Shown: positions 9,319 through 17,400 of the stretch, in pieces
How positions within the stretch are numbered: the first letter of the stretch is position 1
Layout of the letters: the number at the start of each line of letters is the position of its first letter
From: Tumebacillus permanentifrigoris
GTDB lineage: Bacteria > Bacillota > Bacilli > Tumebacillales > Tumebacillaceae
Reading direction: 5' to 3'
Length of the DNA stretch: 64,000 nucleotides
Assembly (NCBI RefSeq): GCF_003148565.1
Contig: NZ_QGGL01000006.1
Location: 186,001 to 250,000 of the forward strand
Program-made: the position numbers and the translations under genes
Notes under the pieces: generated by a model
What the model was told of the DNA's origin: nothing
What the model saw: only the letters and a program-made list of their open reading frames with translations
Databases searched by the model: none

Positions 9319-11049
9319 ATGAAGGCTACCAAGAAAAAAATCACCGCCTTGGTCGCAATCGCGGCCGTCAGCACCACCGCCTGGATGATCCCTGCCACCC
9401 CGGCATCTGCGGCGCCGTCCTCGCCCGTCATCCTGTTCCCTGGCATCGGAGGTTCGCAACTGTGGGGCATCCCGAACGGGTACAACAATGACAGCGGCAA
9501 CGGTTCGGACATCGTCTGGGTAGACAAAGCAGCCGACCATTTCTCGCTCGACGTGCTGGTCAATGACGAGGAACTGAAGTACAACCTCGAACTGAAACAC
9601 GCGACCACCGGAAGCGTCACCGACGTCGTTCCGACGCACAGCGATGTTCGCGTCTGGCCGCTGACCGACAATTATGGACTGAACGGCATCACGCATCTCG
9701 ACGCTGATAACTGGGATGTAACCGCTTACTTCAACCACATGATCGACCGTTTCGCAGCCGATGGCTACGTGCCGGGCAAGACGTTGTTTGGCTTCCCGCA
9801 TGACTGGCGCCAAGACTACGACAAGTCGTTCGACAGCATCACGCAGAAAATCAACCAAGCGCTCGCTGCATCGGGGGCTTCCACGGTCGACATCGTGGCG
9901 CATTCCCAAGGTGGCATGCTGATGAAAAGCTACCTGCTCGCCCACCCGGAGATGGCTCCGAAAATCAACCACTACGTCACGATGGGCACCCCGTTCCTCG
10001 GAGCGGCGCTGGCAGCCCGTGCGACGTCCTCCAAACTCGGCGGCTACAATTTCTCGTTGTCCGGCTTGGTCGACAACGCCACCGGCTACACGATCGCCAA
10101 AACCGCGCCGGCAGTCTACCACCTCGCACCGTCCTATCGCTATGAGCAACTGATGTTCTCCACCTATGGCCGCGGCACGATCAACTCTGCGAGCAACCCG
10201 GCCTACACGCCGCTCAATGCCAGCCAAGGCTACTACACCCAACTGCGCAACTTCGAAACAGACAAGGCGCTGTTCGACTACTCCTCGCAAAAACACAACG
10301 CGTGGGACACGACCGCACCGAGCGTGCAACGCTACCACATCGTCTCGGACAGCGTGAGCACCGAAGCGGCGTACAACTACAGCTACTGCTCCTCCTGCTG
10401 GTTCAGCGATCCGAACCAAGTCGATTACATCATGAAAGCGGGCGACGGCACCGTGCCGTTGATCTCCGCACAGAATCCGGGCAACACCAGCGGTCAGATC
10501 TACTACGTACACAGCGGTTCCCAAGGGGCTGCCGTCGACCACATGGGTCTCGTCAAGGATGACAACGTCATCTCCAAAGTCATCTCGATTCTCCACGGCT
10601 ACCCGAGCGCTCCGGTGGCGGGCATCGATTCCACGCCGAATACCGCGCTGAACAACAAATCGCTCACCTCCTACTCGCTGACCGCCGCACCGCAAGAACT
10701 CAACGGCACGTTCACCGTCACCGACTCCGCAGGGCGCAAGGAGAAGATCACCTTCCTCGAAGGCAAGTACATCTCCGAAGGTCCCAAGACCGGCGTGCTG
10801 ATCCGCACGGGTGAAGTCACCGACGAGCACACCGGCAAGCAGCTGCTGAACGTTCAATTGATGCTTCCGACCGAACTGGCCTCCGATATCGAGTTCGTTG
10901 CCGCAGAAGATTCCGCTGTCTCGCTGCGCACCTACGAAACGGGCGCAGAAGGTGTTAAAAACAAGCAAGACCTCGGCACATACGCACACAACCAAAAGCA
11001 ATCGCTCAAGATCAAACACCGCAACGGCAAAGCCAACATCCAACACTAA
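9319..11049 (+). CDS. Secreted LCAT-like lipase/esterase
   Basis: A 576-residue exported alpha/beta hydrolase. The signal peptide is about residues 1-33 (MKATKKK, hydrophobic core, then ATPASAA). The mature part begins VILFPGIGGSQLWG, typical of the lecithin:cholesterol acyltransferase family (PF02450). The catalytic triad can be proposed as Ser196 in AHSQGG, Asp376 in KAGDGTVPL and His408 in VDHMGL. The C-terminal 150 residues form an extra domain rich in Thr/Lys beta strands. The SD AGGGAGG lies before the ATG. It probably hydrolyses lipid or ester substrates outside the cell. Confidence 0.88.
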   Translation: MKATKKKITALVAIAAVSTTAWMIPATPASAAPSSPVILFPGIGGSQLWGIPNGYNNDSGNGSDIVWVDKAADHFSLDVLVNDEELKYNLELKHATTGSVTDVVPTHSDVRVWPLTDNYGLNGITHLDADNWDVTAYFNHMIDRFAADGYVPGKTLFGFPHDWRQDYDKSFDSITQKINQALAASGASTVDIVAHSQGGMLMKSYLLAHPEMAPKINHYVTMGTPFLGAALAARATSSKLGGYNFSLSGLVDNATGYTIAKTAPAVYHLAPSYRYEQLMFSTYGRGTINSASNPAYTPLNASQGYYTQLRNFETDKALFDYSSQKHNAWDTTAPSVQRYHIVSDSVSTEAAYNYSYCSSCWFSDPNQVDYIMKAGDGTVPLISAQNPGNTSGQIYYVHSGSQGAAVDHMGLVKDDNVISKVISILHGYPSAPVAGIDSTPNTALNNKSLTSYSLTAAPQELNGTFTVTDSAGRKEKITFLEGKYISEGPKTGVLIRTGEVTDEHTGKQLLNVQLMLPTELASDIEFVAAEDSAVSLRTYETGAEGVKNKQDLGTYAHNQKQSLKIKHRNGKANIQH

Positions 11050-11054
11050 GCGGC

Positions 11055-11092
11055 AAAAAAGCTCCCGACCGTTCGCGATCGGGGGCTTTTTT
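11055..11092 (+). terminator. Rho-independent terminator
   Basis: The hairpin AAGCTCCCGACCG ttcg CGATCGGGGGCTT is followed by a run of T, directly after the lipase stop codon. Confidence 0.9.
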
Positions 11093-11150
11093 TACCAAAA
11101 TTTGAAGGTATACTAGAAGAGATAGATACATAGGAGGAGGACTACAAGAC

Positions 11151-11939
11151 ATGGCGAGCGCACACGAGATCGATTATAAAATTTACGGGGATGACATGCA
11201 ATTCGTCGAGATTGAACTGGACCCGCAGGAGAGCGTCATCGCCGAAGCTGGCAGCTTGATGATGATGGAGGATGGCATCCAGATGGAGACGATTTTTGGC
11301 GACGGCTCCGGGCAGGGGGGCAAGGGCTTGATGGGCAAGCTGTTCGGCGCGGGCAAACGCCTGCTGACCGGGGAGAGCTTGTTCATGACCGTCTTCACCT
11401 CCACTCGCCCAGGCAAAAACCACGTGTCGTTTGCCGCACCGTATCCGGGCAAGATCATCCCGATGGATCTCTCCGCGATGGGCGGAAAAGTGATCTGTCA
11501 AAAAGATGCCTTCCTCTGCGCGGCGAAGGGCGTTTCCGTCGGCATCGAATTCCAACGCAAGCTGGGCGTCGGATTCTTTGGCGGTGAAGGTTTCATCATG
11601 CAGAAGCTCGAAGGCGATGGCCTTGCTTTTGTCCATGCTGGCGGCACGATCTACGAGCGCCAACTGAATCCGGGCGAGCTGTTGCGCATCGACACCGGCT
11701 GTGTGGTCGCGTTTGAACAGTCGGTCAGCTATGACATCGAATTCGTCGGTGGTGTGAAGACGGCGCTGTTCGGCGGGGAGGGCTTGTTCTTCGCCACCTT
11801 GCGCGGTCCGGGCCGCGTCTGGGTGCAATCGCTTCCGTTCTCCCGCCTCGCCTCTCGCGTCTTCGCCGCAGCTCCGAAAAACGGGGGCAGCCGTGACGAG
11901 GGCAGCATCCTCGGCGGGTTGGGCAGACTGTTAGACTAA
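11151..11939 (+). CDS. AIM24 / TIGR00266 family protein
   Basis: A 262-residue all-beta protein of the TIGR00266/AIM24 family. It has the characteristic [16 protein letters not shown] near the start, then [27 protein letters not shown], the late block [16 protein letters not shown], and the C-terminal [18 protein letters not shown]. The biochemical role is unknown; homologues have been linked to membrane organisation. A TATACT box at 11109-11114 and a strong SD (AGGAGGAGG) precede the ATG. It is monocistronic, with a terminator behind it. Confidence 0.9.
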   Translation: MASAHEIDYKIYGDDMQFVEIELDPQESVIAEAGSLMMMEDGIQMETIFGDGSGQGGKGLMGKLFGAGKRLLTGESLFMTVFTSTRPGKNHVSFAAPYPGKIIPMDLSAMGGKVICQKDAFLCAAKGVSVGIEFQRKLGVGFFGGEGFIMQKLEGDGLAFVHAGGTIYERQLNPGELLRIDTGCVVAFEQSVSYDIEFVGGVKTALFGGEGLFFATLRGPGRVWVQSLPFSRLASRVFAAAPKNGGSRDEGSILGGLGRLLD

Positions 11940-11964
11940 GCCTACATGGCGTGCTGTGTTTGGA

Positions 11965-11996
11965 AAAAGGAGCCTTCCCAACAAGGCTCCTTTTTT
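11965..11996 (+). terminator. Rho-independent terminator
   Basis: The stem AAGGAGCCTT/AAGGCTCCTT with a CCCAAC-type loop is followed by a T run. Confidence 0.9.
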
Positions 11997-12035
11997 ATGC
12001 TAAGATAGGGTTGCATCCGAATGGAGGGTATCTCA

Positions 12036-12458
12036 ATGTATACATATGAATTGGTTGTGCGTTTCAACGATTGCGATGCTTTGGGGCATGTGAACAATGC
12101 GACCTACTACACCTTTTTCGAGGAGGCGCGTGGGGAGTTGTTCCGCATCTTCAACCCGGACTTGAACATCCGCAACTGGAATTTGATCGTCGCGTCGAAC
12201 GCCTGTGATTTCCTGCGAGAAGCGGTGTACGCGCAGAAACTCACCGTCCTCACGTGGATCGGAAAAATCGGCGGCTCCAGCTTCGTGGTGGAACAGGCGC
12301 TCCAAGACGAGCAGGGGAATTGGGTCGCACGCGGCAAGGCTACATTGCTCGGCTTTGATTTTGAACACCACCAAGCCCTTCCGTTGTCAGCGGAACAACG
12401 CCAACAACTGGAGCAACATCGCGAAGGCCCGGTGGGTGTGCCCGCACTTCGTTCGTAA
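12036..12458 (+). CDS. Acyl-CoA thioesterase, 4HBT hotdog fold
   Basis: A 140-residue hotdog thioesterase of the 4-hydroxybenzoyl-CoA thioesterase/YbgC-FadM type. The motif VRFNDCDALGHVNNATYY contains the catalytic Asp and the following HVNN. An ATG at 12021 is in frame, but GGAGG at 12022-12026 sits inside its first codons and is correctly spaced for the ATG at 12036, so the latter is chosen. It lies just upstream of the polyketide operon but is closed by its own terminator, so a role as chain-release enzyme is possible only in trans and is not shown. Confidence 0.88.
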   Translation: MYTYELVVRFNDCDALGHVNNATYYTFFEEARGELFRIFNPDLNIRNWNLIVASNACDFLREAVYAQKLTVLTWIGKIGGSSFVVEQALQDEQGNWVARGKATLLGFDFEHHQALPLSAEQRQQLEQHREGPVGVPALRS

Positions 12459-12471
12459 TTGCATAGGGTAT

Positions 12472-12507
12472 AAAAAAAGGGGAATCCATCGGGTTCTCCT
12501 TTTTTGT
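12472..12507 (+). terminator. Rho-independent terminator before the polyketide operon
   Basis: A short hairpin (AAGGGGAA ... TTCTCCTT) with a T run marks the left boundary of the polyketide operon. Confidence 0.8.
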
Positions 12508-12690
12508 CGTTCTCTAGGAGAAATGTACAGGAAGTCTTATTTCCTACGAATACCTATTGTTTACCAAATAACCTTGTATATTCCCATATAGGCTTCTATC
12601 ATGAATTAATAACAATGGAAACATGAGTATATCTTCATTATATTACAAAGGCTTTAAAGTTGAAAATTGATTCCAAACGAGGTGTCTGTT
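12508..12690 (+). promoter_or_regulatory. AT-rich leader/promoter region of the polyketide operon
   Basis: About 180 bases, much more AT-rich than the flanks. Several TATAAT-like boxes are present (TATATT at 12577, TATATC near 12630), but no pair with a standard -35 at 16-18 bases stands out. The SD GAGGTG at 12679-12684 serves a TTG start at 12691. No coding frame is credible here. Confidence 0.5.
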
Positions 12691-14475
12691 TTGAGTGACA
12701 AGGTTGCAGTGTTGTTCCCCGGTCAGGGAGCGTATTACGGTGGAGTTTTTCATGAACTCTCCTCTGCGTATCCGCAAATCCAAGCGGTGTTCGCAGAGAT
12801 CGAACAGGTCGCAGTGGACAAGCTCGGCCAATCGATCTCCGAGCTTCTCTTTGCGGAGAACAAACTTGAACTCCCTGACTTCTTAGAGCGCCATCCAGAC
12901 TTGTTGCAGATGGCGTTGTATGGCATCGGCGTCGCCAGTTACAAGCTGCTGGAGGCGCAAGGCTTCCGACCTGAAGTGATGATCGGCCACAGTTTCGGGG
13001 AGATCGCAGCGCTGGTCTGCGCCGGAGCTTACACGATACGCCAAGGGGCGGAGATCGTGTGTCATCGCATCCACGCCTTGCAACAGTTGGGGCATGTCCA
13101 AGGTTCGATGCTGGCGTTGTCCACAGACCTGCAACGCGTCGAGCATCTGCTCGGCTTGCTCCGCGAGCCGAACGCGGTGGTGTCTGTGTTGAATCATCCC
13201 GGTCAGATCGTCGTTTCCGGGCCGGACGATCGGATTCGTGTGCTGAAGGACGTCTGCAAGGCGGTGAACATCTCGACCGTGCTCCTCAAATCACCCTATC
13301 CGTTCCACAACCCGATGTTGGCACCGGCGGTGGAGGAGTTTGCACGTCGCTTGAAGCAGATCGAGCAGGCACCGTTGCAGGTGCCAGTCTATTCTCCGAT
13401 TCTAGGTCGGACGTACAGCGATGAGGATGATCTGGGCGCATGTCTCGCGGAGCACTTCGTCCGCCCTGTGAATTTCTCGGCGGGAATCCGTGGCGCGTTC
13501 GAAGCGGGTGTTCGGGTGTTCGTCGAGTGCGGGGCGAGGGATGCCTTGTGCAAAGCGACCCATACGATTTTAAAGGGGGAGGAAGGATTCGTGACGATTC
13601 CTTTGTTGCAAAACGGTGTAGGAGAAAAAATTTCGTTGGCACACGCGGAGGGAATTCTGCGTGACCGTGGACTGTTGGCCGCCAACTTGCTCGATCAATT
13701 CTGGGCCTCGCATGGCGCGCAGATTCAGAACTACATTCATCAAGAGCTGCTGACGTTCCTGAACCAACAGGTTGGCACGTTGGGAGAAGTGGCGGTTGCG
13801 GGGACTCGTGAGGACGTACAGGAAGTGCAGGTAGTACAGGAAGTCCACGCACCTGCTGTCGCCAAGCCGCAACGCCAGCAAGTGTATCAAGAACTGGTTG
13901 CGTTTTACGCAGAAGCATTGGAGTACCCGGAAGAGGTGTTCACGGAGGATGTGGCCTTGGAAGCGGAACTGGGTGTGGACTCTGTGAAACAGACTGAACT
14001 GATGGCGCGTGTCAGCGAGCAGTACAACTTGCCGCCGCGCCCCTCCGACTTCCGCCTGAGCGATTACCCGACGATGGGACAGATCGCGGCGTATGTCTAT
14101 GAAAAGTTGCCAGACGGTGCTCCGGCAGACGTTTCCGACACGGCTCCGTCTGGATCTGTTACGACCTTAGCACCCACAGCACCTGATGCACCCGCAACGC
14201 CCGCAGCACCTGCTCGCGAGCAATTGTTCGGGCAGCTCGTCTCGCTCTACGCCGAAGCGTTGGAATACCCGGAGGAAGTTTTCACCGAAGATGTGGCGTT
14301 GGAAGCCGAACTCGGAGTGGACTCTGTGAAACAAACCGAACTGATGGCGCGCGTCAGTGAGCAATACAACTTGCCGCCGCGCCAAGCCGACTTCCGCTTG
14401 AGCGATTACCCGACGATGGGGCAGATCACCGACTTTGTACACTCGATGATGACCAAGGAGGTCGCGCGAGTATGA
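12691..14475 (+). CDS. Acyltransferase with two tandem acyl carrier domains (AT-ACP-ACP)
   Basis: 594 residues from TTG 12691, chosen because GAGGTG lies 6 bases upstream. The N-terminal FabD-like acyltransferase (about residues 1-300) opens with VAVLFPGQGA. It has nucleophile Ser101 in GHSFGEIAAL and a His near 206 in SPYPFHNPML. An Ala/Val-rich linker leads to two ACP domains whose 4'-phosphopantetheine serines are Ser431 and Ser545, each in LGVDSVKQTEL. The two ACPs are nearly identical, indicating a recent duplication. The LGVDS style is that of PUFA-synthase and heterocyst-glycolipid-type ACPs. It would load an extender (probably malonyl) and carry the chain for the large synthase. Its stop overlaps the next start (ATGA), so translation is coupled. 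Confidence 0.9.
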   Translation: MSDKVAVLFPGQGAYYGGVFHELSSAYPQIQAVFAEIEQVAVDKLGQSISELLFAENKLELPDFLERHPDLLQMALYGIGVASYKLLEAQGFRPEVMIGHSFGEIAALVCAGAYTIRQGAEIVCHRIHALQQLGHVQGSMLALSTDLQRVEHLLGLLREPNAVVSVLNHPGQIVVSGPDDRIRVLKDVCKAVNISTVLLKSPYPFHNPMLAPAVEEFARRLKQIEQAPLQVPVYSPILGRTYSDEDDLGACLAEHFVRPVNFSAGIRGAFEAGVRVFVECGARDALCKATHTILKGEEGFVTIPLLQNGVGEKISLAHAEGILRDRGLLAANLLDQFWASHGAQIQNYIHQELLTFLNQQVGTLGEVAVAGTREDVQEVQVVQEVHAPAVAKPQRQQVYQELVAFYAEALEYPEEVFTEDVALEAELGVDSVKQTELMARVSEQYNLPPRPSDFRLSDYPTMGQIAAYVYEKLPDGAPADVSDTAPSGSVTTLAPTAPDAPATPAAPAREQLFGQLVSLYAEALEYPEEVFTEDVALEAELGVDSVKQTELMARVSEQYNLPPRQADFRLSDYPTMGQITDFVHSMMTKEVARV

Positions 14476-17400
14476 ACGATTTGAAAGGCAAACTGGCGCT
14501 GGTCACCGGTGGTGCCAAGGGCGTGGGCAAGATCATCGCCAAACGTCTCGTCGAACAAAACGCACACGTCATCCTCAACTATTTCCACTCCCTCGATGCC
14601 GCTAAACAAACCAAAGCCGAGCTGGAAGCGATGGGTGCCCGAGTCGACCTGATCCGCGCATCTGTCGCGATCCAAGACCAAGTGGATCGCATGTTCGACC
14701 AGATCGAAGCGGAGTATGGGTACCTCGACATCCTCGTGAACAACGCAGCCTCAGGCGTTTTTGCAGATGTTGAGCACACGGACGAGGCCGCTTTTGACCG
14801 CGCCTTGGATACCAATTTGAAGGGGAGTTTCTGGTGTGCCCGCCGTGCGGCCGCTCTGATGAAGAAGCGCGGGGGAGGTTCGATCGTCAACCTGTCCTCG
14901 ATCGGCTCCTCACAGGTCGCCGCCGACTATCTCACCGTCGGCACCTCGAAGGCGGCGCTGGAGTCGCTAACCCGCTACCTCGCCTACGAGTTCGGCCAGC
15001 AGAACATCCGCGTCAACACGGCGTCCGCCAACATGCTGGACAACGATGTGGCGCGACGTTTCCCTGCGTATGAAGAGATGTACCGCCGCGTCGTCGAAGC
15101 GACCCCGTTAGGCCGCATCGGCACAGAGGAGGACTTGGCAGACCTCGCGATGTTCCTGCTCTCGGAACAGTCCCGCTTCATGACCGGGCAGATGCTGTTG
15201 GTCGATGGTGGCATGTCGCTGGGCGGATCGATTTTGGCACCGCGTCTGCAACCGGAGTTGCCCAAAACGGAACCGGCCGCACCGGCAGACCTCGACGAAG
15301 ACTGCGCGGACATCGCGATCGTCGGGATGGGCTTGGTCGTGCCTGGCGCGCAGAATCCAGAGGAGTTCTGGGATGTGCTCACCGAAGGCCCGGACCTGTT
15401 CCGCTACATCCCGCGCGACCGTTGGGAGAACAATTCCTTCTACTCCAGCGATGCGACCGCCGAGGACAAAACGTATCAGAACACCTCTGGCTTCATTACC
15501 GATTTCGTACCCGACACCAACACCGAACTGACGACCTTTTGGCTTCGTCATTCGCTGCAACAATCGCTGGAGGGCGTCAAGCTGCAAGCGGATGACAAGT
15601 TTTCATTTGTCGTGGGGTACACCCCGGATGGCAACCAGAACCTCGAAGAGTCGATGATCATCAACAGCACCCTTCATCACCTCAACCAGATCGTCGAAGA
15701 GATGGAGGCCACTCCGGCGGAAAAACAGGCGATCTTGGAACAAGCGAGCAAAGCGCTGCAAAAAGAATTTGCCCGCGGTGCCGTTCCCGTCTCCGAACTC
15801 CTGCCGCATCGCGTCGGCCACAACGCCATGCGCGATGTGTTGCCAGAAGACACGGAATTGACGTTGGTGGACACCGCCTGCTCCTCGTCGCTGTATGCCG
15901 TTGACATCGGCATCAAAGGTCTGCTGACTGGCGAGCACGATGTGGCCGTCTGCGGGGGGGCGTTCGCCTTGGGTCCGCGCAGTTCCGTCCTGTTTGCCAA
16001 ATTGCATGGGTTGTCGACCAGCGGCCAAGTGCGCCCGCTCGACAAAGCGGCAGATGGCGTGCTGTTCTCCGACGGGGCAGGCGTCGTCGTCTTGAAAAAA
16101 CTGAATCGTGCGAAACGCGATGGCGATCGCATCCTCGGCGTGGTCAAAGCGTTCGGCGCATCCTCCGACGGCAAAGGCAAAGCGATCTACGCCCCGAGCC
16201 CGGACGGTCAAGGGCTGGCGATCGAGCGAGCACTTGCCCAACCCGCCGTGGAATTGGACAACGTCGATTGGGTCATCGCCCATGCGACAGGCACGCCGGC
16301 GGGCGACTTGACCGAATTCACGGCGTTGCGCAACAAACTGAGCGCCGACCATCCGATCTACGTCACCTCCAACAAGTCGCTGATCGGACACACCGGCTGG
16401 GCCGCAGGGGTCGTGTCCTTGATCCAAGTGCTGATGAGTCTGCAAAAAGGCGTGATCACGCCCCAGCACCGCTTCGACACGCCGCCTGATCTGTTCGGCA
16501 TCGAATCGTCCAACCTGACGATTCCGAAGTCTCCAGTCGTCTGGGAATCCAAAGGATCGAAACCGCGCACCGCCGCGATCTCCGGATTTGGCTTTGGCGG
16601 GACCAATGCGCACTTGGTGGTCGAGGAGTACCGCCCGGACACGCAATCCACGCCCGCGCCCAAACTCGATGAGAGCGACCGCATCGCCATCGTCGGCTGG
16701 GCCGCACATGTGCCCGGACTGGATTCCTCCCAAGAGATCACGCAGTGGCTGAAGGGTGCTGGGAAGTTTCCACAAGCAACGTTTGGCGAGTTCTACCCCG
16801 AACCGTCGTTCCAAAAAGTCCGCATGCCACCGCGCACTGTCCGCACGATCGACCGCTGCCAACTGATGATCTTGGAATGCTCGCACAACCTGCGCGACCA
16901 ACTCGGGGAATTCTGGGATGGCAACAAAACATCCACCGGCGTGATCATGGGTCACATGGGCTTGACCCGACATTCGACGTTGTACGGCTCGCGTGTCTAC
17001 CTCGATGATGTCGTGCGCGTGCTGCGTGAACATGTCGAATCCAGACTGCTGGAGGAGAGCATCGACGGATTGCGCCGCGAAGTGAAACGCTTGGTGATCT
17101 CCTCCAACGAGGACTCGTTCCCCGGCATCATGCCCAATGTCATCCCGGCACGGGTGGCGAACTACTTTGACTTGAAGGGCTTGAACATGGCGATCGACAC
17201 CGGGTTCGAATCTTCCTTCAGCGCCTTGGAAGTGGCGTGTCGCTACTTGCGCAGTCACGAACTGAACATGGCGCTGGTCGGTGGACTGCACGGCAACACC
17301 ACACCGGAAAACATCCAAGCGATCCGTGAACTCCTGCACAATCCGAGCTTGGAGATCGCGGAAGGTTGCTTTATGTTCGCCCTCGTCCGCGAATCCACCG

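Noticed and set aside
9247-11046. A long open frame of 599 codons on the minus strand
   Set aside because: It lies antisense to the lipase gene, which has a signal peptide, catalytic triad, SD and terminator. The frame is a by-product of GC-rich codon use, with no start signal or recognisable domain.
12036-12458. Hotdog thioesterase considered as part of the polyketide operon
   Set aside because: A terminator and an AT-rich promoter region separate it from the operon; a role in trans is possible but unsupported.
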